DNA from: an uncultured Eubacteriales bacterium
Lineage (GTDB): Bacteria; Bacillota; Clostridia; Oscillospirales; CAG-272
DNA length: 6,635 nt
Reading direction: 5' to 3'
Assembly (NCBI GenBank): GCA_900321265.1
Contig: ONVJ01000287.1
Location: 1-6,635, forward strand
The position numbers and the translations under genes are program-made. Positions 1 through 5,295 of this stretch are shown here, piece by piece; the first letter of the stretch is position 1, and the number at the start of each line of letters is the position of its first letter. A model generated the notes under the pieces. It searched no databases and was not told where the DNA came from. It was given only the letters and a program-made list of their open reading frames with translations.

Positions 1-155
1 AACTGGAATCCGGCGTATACGCCGGCGATGAGGCAGATCCGCCCGCGCTTCATGCCCGGCTCGGCGAGGCCGTCGGCCAGCGAGACCGAAAATGCGTCCA
101 TCGCGAGGCCGACGCCCAGCCCAGCACCTGTAAGAATAAGAGAAAGCCAGTTCAA
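1..155 (-). CDS. mntP: Manganese efflux pump MntP, N-terminal part (runs off the left edge)
   Basis: Only the first 51 residues are in the window, and the gene continues past base 1. The MntP family exports Mn(II) through the inner membrane using six helices arranged as two three-helix repeats. The visible part starts MNWLSLILTG and continues with a glycine-rich first helix carrying the family hallmark MDAFSVSLADGL (residues 19-30). The Asp at residue 20 is the conserved acidic residue of the first repeat. A short basic loop (GMKRGR) and the start of helix 2 follow. I chose the TTG start at 155-153 because GGAG at 168-165 lies 9 bases upstream, and the reading frame further upstream would run into the promoter. 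The gene is divergent from the sugar operon and has its own promoter, so a functional link to the operon is not implied. The promoter-to-start distance leaves no room for a yybP-ykoY manganese riboswitch. Family identity is from motif recognition. Confidence 0.86.
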   Translation of the reverse strand, partial: MNWLSLILTGAGLGVGLAMDAFSVSLADGLAEPGMKRGRICLIAGVYAGFQ

Positions 156-164
156 AACACTACG

Positions 165-168
165 CTCC
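165..168 (-). promoter_or_regulatory. Ribosome binding site of mntP
   Basis: GGAG read on the minus strand lies 9 bases before the TTG at 155. It decides the TTG start, since no ATG or GTG in frame lies at a workable distance. Confidence 0.7.
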
Positions 169-185
169 AAAATAATATCTTTATA

Positions 186-214
186 ATTATATCATATTTT
201 CCCGGTCAATTCAA
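186..214 (-). promoter_or_regulatory. Sigma-A promoter for mntP
   Basis: On the minus strand there is a -35 box TTGAAT (214-209), a 17-base spacer and a perfect -10 box TATAAT (191-186). The bases TGA just before the -10 give an extended -10 (TGnTATAAT). Transcription would start near 179-180, giving a leader of only about 25 bases before the TTG start. No MntR-like palindrome is evident over the promoter. Confidence 0.8.
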
Positions 215-222
215 TCATTTTC

Positions 223-284
223 GCGCGGCGGATCCTGCCGGCGCGGCAGCCCCGCATGATGAGGTAAGGTGACGGAGCCGCCGC
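223..284. other. GC-rich fold-back element between the divergent promoters
   Basis: This GC-rich block sits inside an otherwise AT-rich spacer. GCGGCGG at 225-231 pairs with CCGCCGC at 278-284. After one A/G mismatch (232/277) the stem can continue with TCC (233-235) against GGA (274-276). Inside it lies a perfect 6-bp hairpin, CTGCCG (235-240) and CGGCAG (244-249), with a GCG loop; base 235 can serve only one of the two stems. Bases 250-273 form an unpaired-looking segment containing GATGAGGTAAGGTGAC. No promoter visibly transcribes it as a leader, because both predicted transcripts start outside it. I tried to match it to manganese, lysine, cobalamin, SAM and TPP riboswitch signatures and found no match. 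It has no convincing ORF. It may be a REP-like palindrome, a small RNA or a remnant. The rest of 156-472 is covered by the promoter entries. Confidence 0.4.
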
Positions 285-339
285 TTTCGCAGGGAAACCG
301 GGTTTTTCTTCATTAACGCCCCGATAGTTCGAAAAAGAA

Positions 340-368
340 TTGATATAGCATGAAAAAAATGATATAAT
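340..368 (+). promoter_or_regulatory. Sigma-A promoter for the sugar operon
   Basis: A -35 box TTGATA (340-345), a 17-base spacer and a perfect -10 box TATAAT (363-368) are present. An extended -10 (TG at 360-361) and an A-run in the spacer add to the match. The predicted start is near 375, leaving a leader of about 98 bases before the GTG at 473. It shares the 10-mer ATGATATAAT with the opposing mntP promoter. Confidence 0.85.
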
Positions 369-403
369 AGATAAGAGATAAGGACGGATATGAACGGTTA
401 TCT
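369..403 (+). promoter_or_regulatory. Candidate operator at the transcription start: tandem repeat plus dyad
   Basis: Two adjacent copies of AGATAAG occupy 369-375 and 376-382. The inverted form TTATCT follows at 398-403, making a perfect 6-bp dyad with 376-381 around a 16-base spacer. The cluster begins directly after the -10 box and covers the predicted start site, which is where a repressor would act. A run of T (405-409) follows the dyad, but the stem is too weak for a terminator. No regulator gene is in the window, so operator function is inferred from position and symmetry only. Confidence 0.35.
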
Positions 404-458
404 GTTTTTGTCTGACATTTAATACTGAATGCTTTATAAGAATTATCCGGTCAGTTGA

Positions 459-463
459 GGAGG
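459..463 (+). promoter_or_regulatory. Ribosome binding site that fixes the GTG start of the first operon gene
   Basis: GGAGG lies 9 bases before the GTG at 473. The in-frame TTG at 455 would place this site inside the coding sequence and has no site of its own. The shorter start also puts the Rossmann strand (KVRIGVFGAG) at the very N-terminus, as is normal for the family. Confidence 0.8.
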
Positions 464-472
464 ACACAGGAA

Positions 473-1705
473 GTGAACAAGGTCAGAATAGGCGTTTTCG
501 GCGCCGGTCGCGGAATGACTATGATAAACCAGCTCTTCGGGAACCCCGACGCGCGCATCGTCGCCGTATGCGACAAATATCCGCCGCTGCTCGAGCGCTG
601 CAGAAAGAAGGCGGACGAGATCGGATATGAGGGGATAACCTTCTATACCGACTTCGAATCCTTTTTCAACCACGATTTCGACGCCGTCGTGCTCGCGAAC
701 TACGCCCATCAGCATGTTCCCTACGCTCTCCGCTTCCTTCGCAGCGGCCGCCACGTCATGTCTGAGGTCCTGACTATGAGCTGCATGAAGGAAGCCGTCG
801 AGCTCATCGAGGCGGTCGAGGAGACCGGTCTCGTCTACACCTACGCCGAGAACTACTGCTACACCCCCGTCCGCTGGGAGATGCGCAGGCTCTACCGCGA
901 GGGCGCGCTCGGCAGGCTCATGTACGCCGAGGGAGAATACCTCCACGACTGCTCGCCGATCTGGCCGAAGATCACCTACGGCGAGCGGGACCACTGGCGC
1001 AACCTCATGCCCTCCACCTTCTACTGCACCCACTCGATCGGCCCCATCCTCTATATGACAGGCCTGCGCCCGGTGCGCGTATGCGCCTTCGAGACTCCCA
1101 ACATGCCCTTCATGCACGAGCTCGGGACCAACTCGGGCACACTCTGCATGGAAGCCATCGTCCTTGACAACGGCGCGATCCTGAAATCTGCGCACTTCAA
1201 CATCAAGTCCAACCGGCACTCGAACTACCAGCTCAACGGCGACCTCGGCGGCTGCCAGGATCTTGGCGAGGGCAACATCGGCGTCTATCTCGAAAAGCCG
1301 GGCGAGAACGGAAAGGGCGAGCGGAAGATCTACAAGCCCGATCCCCCCATCGCCGCCGCGGCGACGTCGGGACACGGCGGAGGGGACTATTACACCACAC
1401 ACTATTTCGTCGGATCGATCCTCGGCGACCCCGATTCGATCGATCACGCCGTCAACGTCTACCAGGCGGTCGACATGTGTCTGCCGGGCACGCTGGGGCT
1501 GAAATCGCTGGCAGGCGGCAACATCCCCATCGACATCCCCGATCTGCGCAACAAATCCGAGCGCGACGCCTGGCGGAATGACACCGCCTGCTCCTTCCCC
1601 GAGATCGCCGGCGACATGTATATCTCAAACAATCTTACCGGCGCGCCCGACATCCCCGACGAGGTCTACGACAGAGTCAGGGAGGCCTGGCTCGCGGGGA
1701 AATGA
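473..1705 (+). CDS. Gfo/Idh/MocA family NAD(P)-dependent enzyme with GH109-like motifs
   Basis: First gene of the operon, 410 residues from GTG 473, with no signal peptide. Residues 1-125 form a Rossmann domain: GVFGAGRG (7-14) is the dinucleotide loop, with an acidic residue at the end of strand 2 (VCDK, 32-35). The usual Glu-Lys-Pro signature reads SEV (97-99), so the common lysine is absent. The C-terminal half has ENYCY (126-130), AEGEYLHD (152-159), YCTH (184-187) and HGGGDY (301-306). These resemble motifs of the NAD-dependent glycosidases of family GH109, where a Tyr-x-x-His pair lies near the active site. The same fold is also used by sugar and inositol dehydrogenases. I infer redox chemistry on a sugar or glycoside carbon, either as a dehydrogenase or as an oxidation-elimination glycosidase. 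The fold is secure, the substrate unknown. The next gene starts 24 bases after the stop. Confidence 0.85.
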   Translation: MNKVRIGVFGAGRGMTMINQLFGNPDARIVAVCDKYPPLLERCRKKADEIGYEGITFYTDFESFFNHDFDAVVLANYAHQHVPYALRFLRSGRHVMSEVLTMSCMKEAVELIEAVEETGLVYTYAENYCYTPVRWEMRRLYREGALGRLMYAEGEYLHDCSPIWPKITYGERDHWRNLMPSTFYCTHSIGPILYMTGLRPVRVCAFETPNMPFMHELGTNSGTLCMEAIVLDNGAILKSAHFNIKSNRHSNYQLNGDLGGCQDLGEGNIGVYLEKPGENGKGERKIYKPDPPIAAAATSGHGGGDYYTTHYFVGSILGDPDSIDHAVNVYQAVDMCLPGTLGLKSLAGGNIPIDIPDLRNKSERDAWRNDTACSFPEIAGDMYISNNLTGAPDIPDEVYDRVREAWLAGK

Positions 1706-1729
1706 ATTTCCGACGGAAGAAGAAGTGAA

Positions 1730-2995
1730 ATGAAAACAAAAGCGGTAAGGATCCACGGCAAGGGGGATCTGAGGCTCGACGAGTTCGAGCTCCCCGGGAT
1801 AAAAGAGGACGAGATCCTCGCGCACGTCGTATCGGACAGCATCTGCATGTCCTCATACAAGGCGGCGATGCAGGGCGGCGACCACAAGAGAGTCCCCGAC
1901 GACGTCGAGAAAAACCCCGTCGTCATCGGTCATGAATTCTGCGGCGAGATAGTCGCCGTCGGAGAAAAGTGGCGCGACAGATACAAGGTCGGCCACAAGT
2001 TCGCGATACAGCCGGCAATGAACTACAAAGGCTCGCTGGCGGCGCCGGGCTACAGCTATCCCAACATCGGAGGCGATTCGACCTGGGCCGTCATCCCGAA
2101 CGAGGTCATGGAGACCGGATGTCTGCTCGACTACGGCGGAGAGGCCTTCTTCTACGGGTCGCTGGCCGAACCGGTTTCCTGCGTCATCGGCGCCTTCCAC
2201 GCGAACTACCACACGAAGGCGGGTTCATACGTACACCATATGGGCATCGTCGAGGGCGGCTGCCTCGCGATCCTCGCCGGCGCCGGTCCGATGGGACTTG
2301 CTGCGGTAGACTACGCCGTCCACGGGCCGCGCAAGGCCTCTCTCATCGTCGTCACCGACATCGACGCCGCCCGTCTTGAGCGGGCAGCCTCGATCCTCCC
2401 GCCCTCCGAGGCGGAAGAAGAGGGCATAAAGCTCGTCTACGTCAACACCGCGGGCATGACCGATCCGGCAGCGGAACTGAGGGCTCTCACCGGCGGACAC
2501 GGTTTCGACGACGTCGTCGTCATGGCTCCGGTAAAGCCTCTCGTCGAATCGGCAGACCGTATGCTCGCGCGGGACGGCTGCCTGAACTTCTTCGCAGGCC
2601 CGACCGACACCTCCTTCTCCGCTCTCTTCAACTTCTACAACGTCCACTATTCCTCGACTCACGTCTGCGGGACGAGCGGGGGCAACACCGACGACATGCG
2701 GGAGGCCGTCGCCCTGATGGAAAAGGGCAGGATCAACCCCGCCGCGATGATAACCCACGTCGGCGGGCTCAACGCCGTCATCGAAACGACCCTCAACCTT
2801 CCGCGCATCCCGGGCGGAAAGAAACTGATATATACGAACAAAGACCTGCCGCTGACGGCGATCGCGGACTTTCCGATCCTCGGAAAGACCGATCCCTTCT
2901 GGGCGGCACTTGCGGAGATCGTCTCGCGCAACAACGGGCTGTGGTGCGCCGAAGCCGAAAGATATCTGCTTGAGAACGCCCCGGATATCTCCTGA
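1730..2995 (+). CDS. Zinc-dependent medium-chain dehydrogenase, SorE-like (L-sorbose-1-phosphate reductase type)
   Basis: 421 residues, ATG start at 1730 with a purine-rich GGAAGAAG site 5-10 bases ahead. It is a cytoplasmic medium-chain dehydrogenase/reductase. Likely catalytic zinc ligands are C39, H68-E69 in IGHEFCGE and E147 in LAEP. The four-cysteine structural zinc lobe is missing, as in polyol dehydrogenases. The coenzyme loop is GAGPMG (184-189), and D210 at the end of the next strand favours NAD(H). Long stretches, including GHEFCGEI, GEAFFYGSL, CVIGAFHANYHT, NFFAGPTD and GTSGGNTDDMRE, closely resemble the SorE family as I remember it. SorE interconverts L-sorbose 1-phosphate and glucitol 6-phosphate. 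The roughly 50-residue tail after IPGGKKLIYTN is also expected in that family. Next to a ketose-1-phosphate-type aldolase, it probably interconverts a polyol phosphate and a ketose phosphate. The exact substrate is not established. Confidence 0.85.
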   Translation: MKTKAVRIHGKGDLRLDEFELPGIKEDEILAHVVSDSICMSSYKAAMQGGDHKRVPDDVEKNPVVIGHEFCGEIVAVGEKWRDRYKVGHKFAIQPAMNYKGSLAAPGYSYPNIGGDSTWAVIPNEVMETGCLLDYGGEAFFYGSLAEPVSCVIGAFHANYHTKAGSYVHHMGIVEGGCLAILAGAGPMGLAAVDYAVHGPRKASLIVVTDIDAARLERAASILPPSEAEEEGIKLVYVNTAGMTDPAAELRALTGGHGFDDVVVMAPVKPLVESADRMLARDGCLNFFAGPTDTSFSALFNFYNVHYSSTHVCGTSGGNTDDMREAVALMEKGRINPAAMITHVGGLNAVIETTLNLPRIPGGKKLIYTNKDLPLTAIADFPILGKTDPFWAALAEIVSRNNGLWCAEAERYLLENAPDIS

Positions 2996-3006
2996 CCGAC
3001 TCGGCT

Positions 3007-3014
3007 GAGAAAGG
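3007..3014 (+). promoter_or_regulatory. Ribosome binding site of the aldolase gene
   Basis: GAGAAAGG lies 8 bases before GTG 3023 and 11 before ATG 3026. The spacing favours GTG, giving MMKKEN, but the two starts differ by one residue. An intervening ATG at 3018 opens only a two-codon frame (ATG AAG TGA) that overlaps the true start. Confidence 0.5.
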
Positions 3015-3022
3015 CAAATGAA

Positions 3023-4120
3023 GTGATGAAAAAAGAAAATCTCGCGGCGCTGGCCGCGATGTCTAACAGATACGGAAGCGATCCCGCGTATGTCCTGGCG
3101 GGCGGAGGAAACACCTCGTACAAGGAAAAGGACGTTCTCTTCATAAAGGGCTCGGGGACCGCGCTCGCCACGATAAAGGCGGAGGAGTTCGTCGGCATCG
3201 ACCGCGAAAAGCTCGGCGCGATATGGGGAAAGACCTATCCCGAGAAGGAATCAGAAAGAGAGGCCGCCGTCCTCGCCGACATGATGGCCTCCCGCCTCCC
3301 GGGCGAGACCCGCAGGCCGAGCGTCGAGACGCTGCTCCACGACCTCTTCCCCTACTCCTTCGTGCTCCACGTCCATCCGGCGACGGTGAACGGCCTGACC
3401 TGCTCGAAGGAGGGAAAGAAGGCGGCCGCCGAGCTCTTCCCCGACGCCGTCTGGATCGAAAACTCAAAGCCCGGCTATCTGCTCGCCGCCCTCTGCCGCG
3501 GGCGCCTCGCCGGCCGCGTATCTGCCGGCGGAGGATTTCCGAAGATCGTTTTCCTTGAGAATCACGGCATCTTCTTTGCCGCCGACACGACCGGGGAGAT
3601 CGACGTCACAGTCGCGCGGGTCATGAGGGGGATCGCGGGAAGGCTCTCGGAGCTCCCCGACGCCTCTGACGCGCCGGTCGATCTTAAAAAAGCAGAAGAG
3701 ATCGCCGCAAAACTCGCGGGCCTCTGCGGGGAGGGCGGGACCGCCTTCGTGAAACACATAAGGCAGAGATCCCTCCTCGGATACGATCCGCTGACCGGCA
3801 GTCTCACCCCCGACCATATCGTATACTGCAAGGCAAAGCCGCTGATCATCCGGGACGGAGAGGATATCGCGTCCGCATTCTCCGCATACAGAGCGAACAA
3901 CGGATACAAGCCGAAGGTCGTTTACTGCCGCGGTCTCGGGGCCTTCTGCCTCGGGAACAGCGAAAGAGAGGCGGAGATCGCCGCGGAGGTCTTCTGGGAC
4001 GCCGTAAAGATCACCGTTTACGCGAGATCATTCGGAGGAGTATCGCCGATGCCGCGCGACCTTGAGGACTTCATCGTCAACTGGGAAGTCGAGAGCTACC
4101 GGTCGAAGGTCAAGGTTTAA
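3023..4120 (+). CDS. Class II (zinc-dependent) aldolase, RhaD-type N-terminal module without dehydrogenase domain
   Basis: 365 residues from GTG 3023 (364 from ATG 3026). The class II aldolase/adducin fold is shown by the phosphate-binding loop GGGNTS (27-32), the likely catalytic glutamate E102 in SVETLLH, the zinc ligands H116 and H118 in LHVHP, and the third histidine H181 in ENHGIFFA. These enzymes cleave ketose 1-phosphates to dihydroxyacetone phosphate and an aldehyde. A C-terminal segment follows (TPDHIVYCKAKPL, YCRGLGAF, then DFIVNWEVESYR near 349-360). This matches the linker that in bifunctional rhamnulose-1-phosphate aldolase/alcohol dehydrogenase proteins precedes a short-chain dehydrogenase. 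Here the protein stops at that boundary and no such domain follows in any frame. It lies 27 bases after the SorE-like gene, which may supply the oxidoreductase step. The sugar is not determined; rhamnulose 1-phosphate is only one option. Confidence 0.83.
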   Translation: MMKKENLAALAAMSNRYGSDPAYVLAGGGNTSYKEKDVLFIKGSGTALATIKAEEFVGIDREKLGAIWGKTYPEKESEREAAVLADMMASRLPGETRRPSVETLLHDLFPYSFVLHVHPATVNGLTCSKEGKKAAAELFPDAVWIENSKPGYLLAALCRGRLAGRVSAGGGFPKIVFLENHGIFFAADTTGEIDVTVARVMRGIAGRLSELPDASDAPVDLKKAEEIAAKLAGLCGEGGTAFVKHIRQRSLLGYDPLTGSLTPDHIVYCKAKPLIIRDGEDIASAFSAYRANNGYKPKVVYCRGLGAFCLGNSEREAEIAAEVFWDAVKITVYARSFGGVSPMPRDLEDFIVNWEVESYRSKVKV

Positions 4121-4140
4121 GGCGCCCCATCATAAACTCA

Positions 4141-4153
4141 GCCGCGAAGCGGC
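4141..4153 (+). repeat. Small intercistronic hairpin between aldolase and PHP genes
   Basis: GCCGC (4141-4145) and GCGGC (4149-4153) form a perfect 5-bp GC stem with a GAA loop, 20 bases after the aldolase stop and 14 before the PHP start. It has no T-run and so is not an intrinsic terminator. It could mark an mRNA processing point or lower translation of the last gene, whose ribosome site (ACGGA) is the weakest of the operon. At this GC content such a stem can also arise by chance. Confidence 0.35.
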
Positions 4154-4167
4154 GGAACGGACGGAAA

Positions 4168-5286
4168 ATGTCAAAGATCAGATATATCAACAACCACATC
4201 CACACCACATACTCCTTCTCGCCCTATACTCCGTCGGCGGCAGTTGAGGCCGCCGCTGCTGCCGGGCTCTGCACCGCCGGCATCATGGACCACGACACCT
4301 GCGGAGGCTCGCGGGAGTTTCTTGCGGCCGCGGAGCGTCTCGGCATGCCCGCGACCTGCGGAGTAGAGTGCCGCGTCGACATGACCGGCACCGCCCTTGA
4401 GGGACGCAGGCTGAACAACCCCGATCAGAAGTCGGTAGCCTACTGCGCGATGCACGGCATCCCGCACATCTTTTTCGATGAGGTCGACGCCTGGTTCGCG
4501 CCCTACAGGGAAAAGCGCAACCTCCGCAACCGCGCGATGGTCGAAAAGATCAACCTGATTTTCGCCGGCTTCGGAATAGAGCTTGATTTCGACCGCGACG
4601 TCCTGCCGCTGTCGGTGTCGGCGGTAACAGAGCGGCATCTGCTCTTCGCGCTCACGAAGAAGATCACGGAAAAATACCCCGATCCCGCCGATGCCGAGAG
4701 ATTCCTCGAAGAAAAGCTCGGGCTCGAGCTGTCCGGAAAGCAGCGCTCCGCGATGACGGGAGACAGATACGATCCGCGCTTTTACGAATACGATCTTCTC
4801 GGGATACTGAAATCCGGACTCGTCGCCTCGATATACGTCGACGCGACCGGAGAGTGTCCCCCGGTCGCGGAATATATAAAAATGGTGCGGAAGTACTTCG
4901 GCATTGCCGCCTACGCCTATCTCGGAGACGTCGGCGATTCGGTCACCGGCGACAAGAAGGCGCAGAAGTTCGAGGACGACTACATAGATCTGCTCTTCCC
5001 GGAGCTGCGCCGTCTCGGATTTGACGCCGTCACCTTCATGCCGACGCGCAATACGCCGGCGCAGCTCGACCGTGTCATGTCGCTCTGCCGCGAATACGGT
5101 TTCTTCCAGATCAGCGGCGAGGATATCAACTCGCCGAGGCAGTCCTTCGTCTGCCCGGCATACGCCGACCCGAAATTCGCGCACCTCGCCGACGCGGCCT
5201 TCAGCCTCATCGACTACGAAAACGCGGCGACAAAGGACCCGGAGCGCGCCCTGCGCGACTTCGGTTTCATCTTCAAAAACAGATAA
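4168..5286 (+). CDS. PHP-domain protein, probable metal-dependent phosphoesterase with altered C-terminal metal motifs
   Basis: 372 residues, ATG start at 4168, last gene of the operon. The PHP (polymerase and histidinol phosphatase) fold uses up to three metal ions to hydrolyse phosphate esters. Visible motifs are NHIHTTYS with H10 and H12, DHDT (41-44), GVE with E67, and TERHLLFAL with H157, matching the third-motif histidine seen in TrpH/RNase AM-like proteins. Two later motifs are altered. The usual Ala-His-Pro is AYL (250-252) before GD, and the usual Gly-Ser-Asp-x-His is GEDIN (317-321), keeping D319 but losing the histidine. An inserted segment near 75-150 includes a basic helix (YREKRNLRNR). 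The protein could be a sugar phosphatase or phosphodiesterase acting on a pathway intermediate, or have a changed activity. The match to the PHP superfamily is good. The operon gives its context, but no substrate can be named. Confidence 0.82.
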   Translation: MSKIRYINNHIHTTYSFSPYTPSAAVEAAAAAGLCTAGIMDHDTCGGSREFLAAAERLGMPATCGVECRVDMTGTALEGRRLNNPDQKSVAYCAMHGIPHIFFDEVDAWFAPYREKRNLRNRAMVEKINLIFAGFGIELDFDRDVLPLSVSAVTERHLLFALTKKITEKYPDPADAERFLEEKLGLELSGKQRSAMTGDRYDPRFYEYDLLGILKSGLVASIYVDATGECPPVAEYIKMVRKYFGIAAYAYLGDVGDSVTGDKKAQKFEDDYIDLLFPELRRLGFDAVTFMPTRNTPAQLDRVMSLCREYGFFQISGEDINSPRQSFVCPAYADPKFAHLADAAFSLIDYENAATKDPERALRDFGFIFKNR

Positions 5287-5295
5287 GCGGGTCCT

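Noticed and set aside
156..185. yybP-ykoY manganese riboswitch upstream of mntP
   Set aside because: The predicted leader is only about 25 bases, and the conserved riboswitch core is not recognisable there or in the GC-rich block further upstream.
408..440. Second promoter inside the operon leader (TTGTCT and TATAAG)
   Set aside because: The spacer is 21 bases and the boxes are poor compared with the nearly perfect promoter at 340-368.
192..467. Open frame of 91 residues on the minus strand in the intergenic region
   Set aside because: It runs across both promoters and the GC-rich fold-back, has mixed composition unlike the real genes, has no ribosome site that I can see, and ends over the mntP promoter.
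443..1447. Long minus-strand open frame (334 residues) opposite the Gfo/Idh gene
   Set aside because: Val-, Ala- and Asp-rich shadow translation caused by the GC-biased codons of the sense gene. It has no recognisable motif, and the sense strand encodes a clear enzyme family.
1702..1728. Eight-codon frame (MNFRRKKK) overlapping the Gfo/Idh stop and ending just before the dehydrogenase ATG
   Set aside because: It is suggestive of translational coupling, but the basic residues simply reflect the purine-rich ribosome site of the next gene, and there is no independent support.
4171..5184. Long minus-strand open frame (337 residues) opposite the PHP gene
   Set aside because: Same shadow effect. 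It is rich in Arg, Val and Glu without domains, while the sense frame has full PHP motifs.
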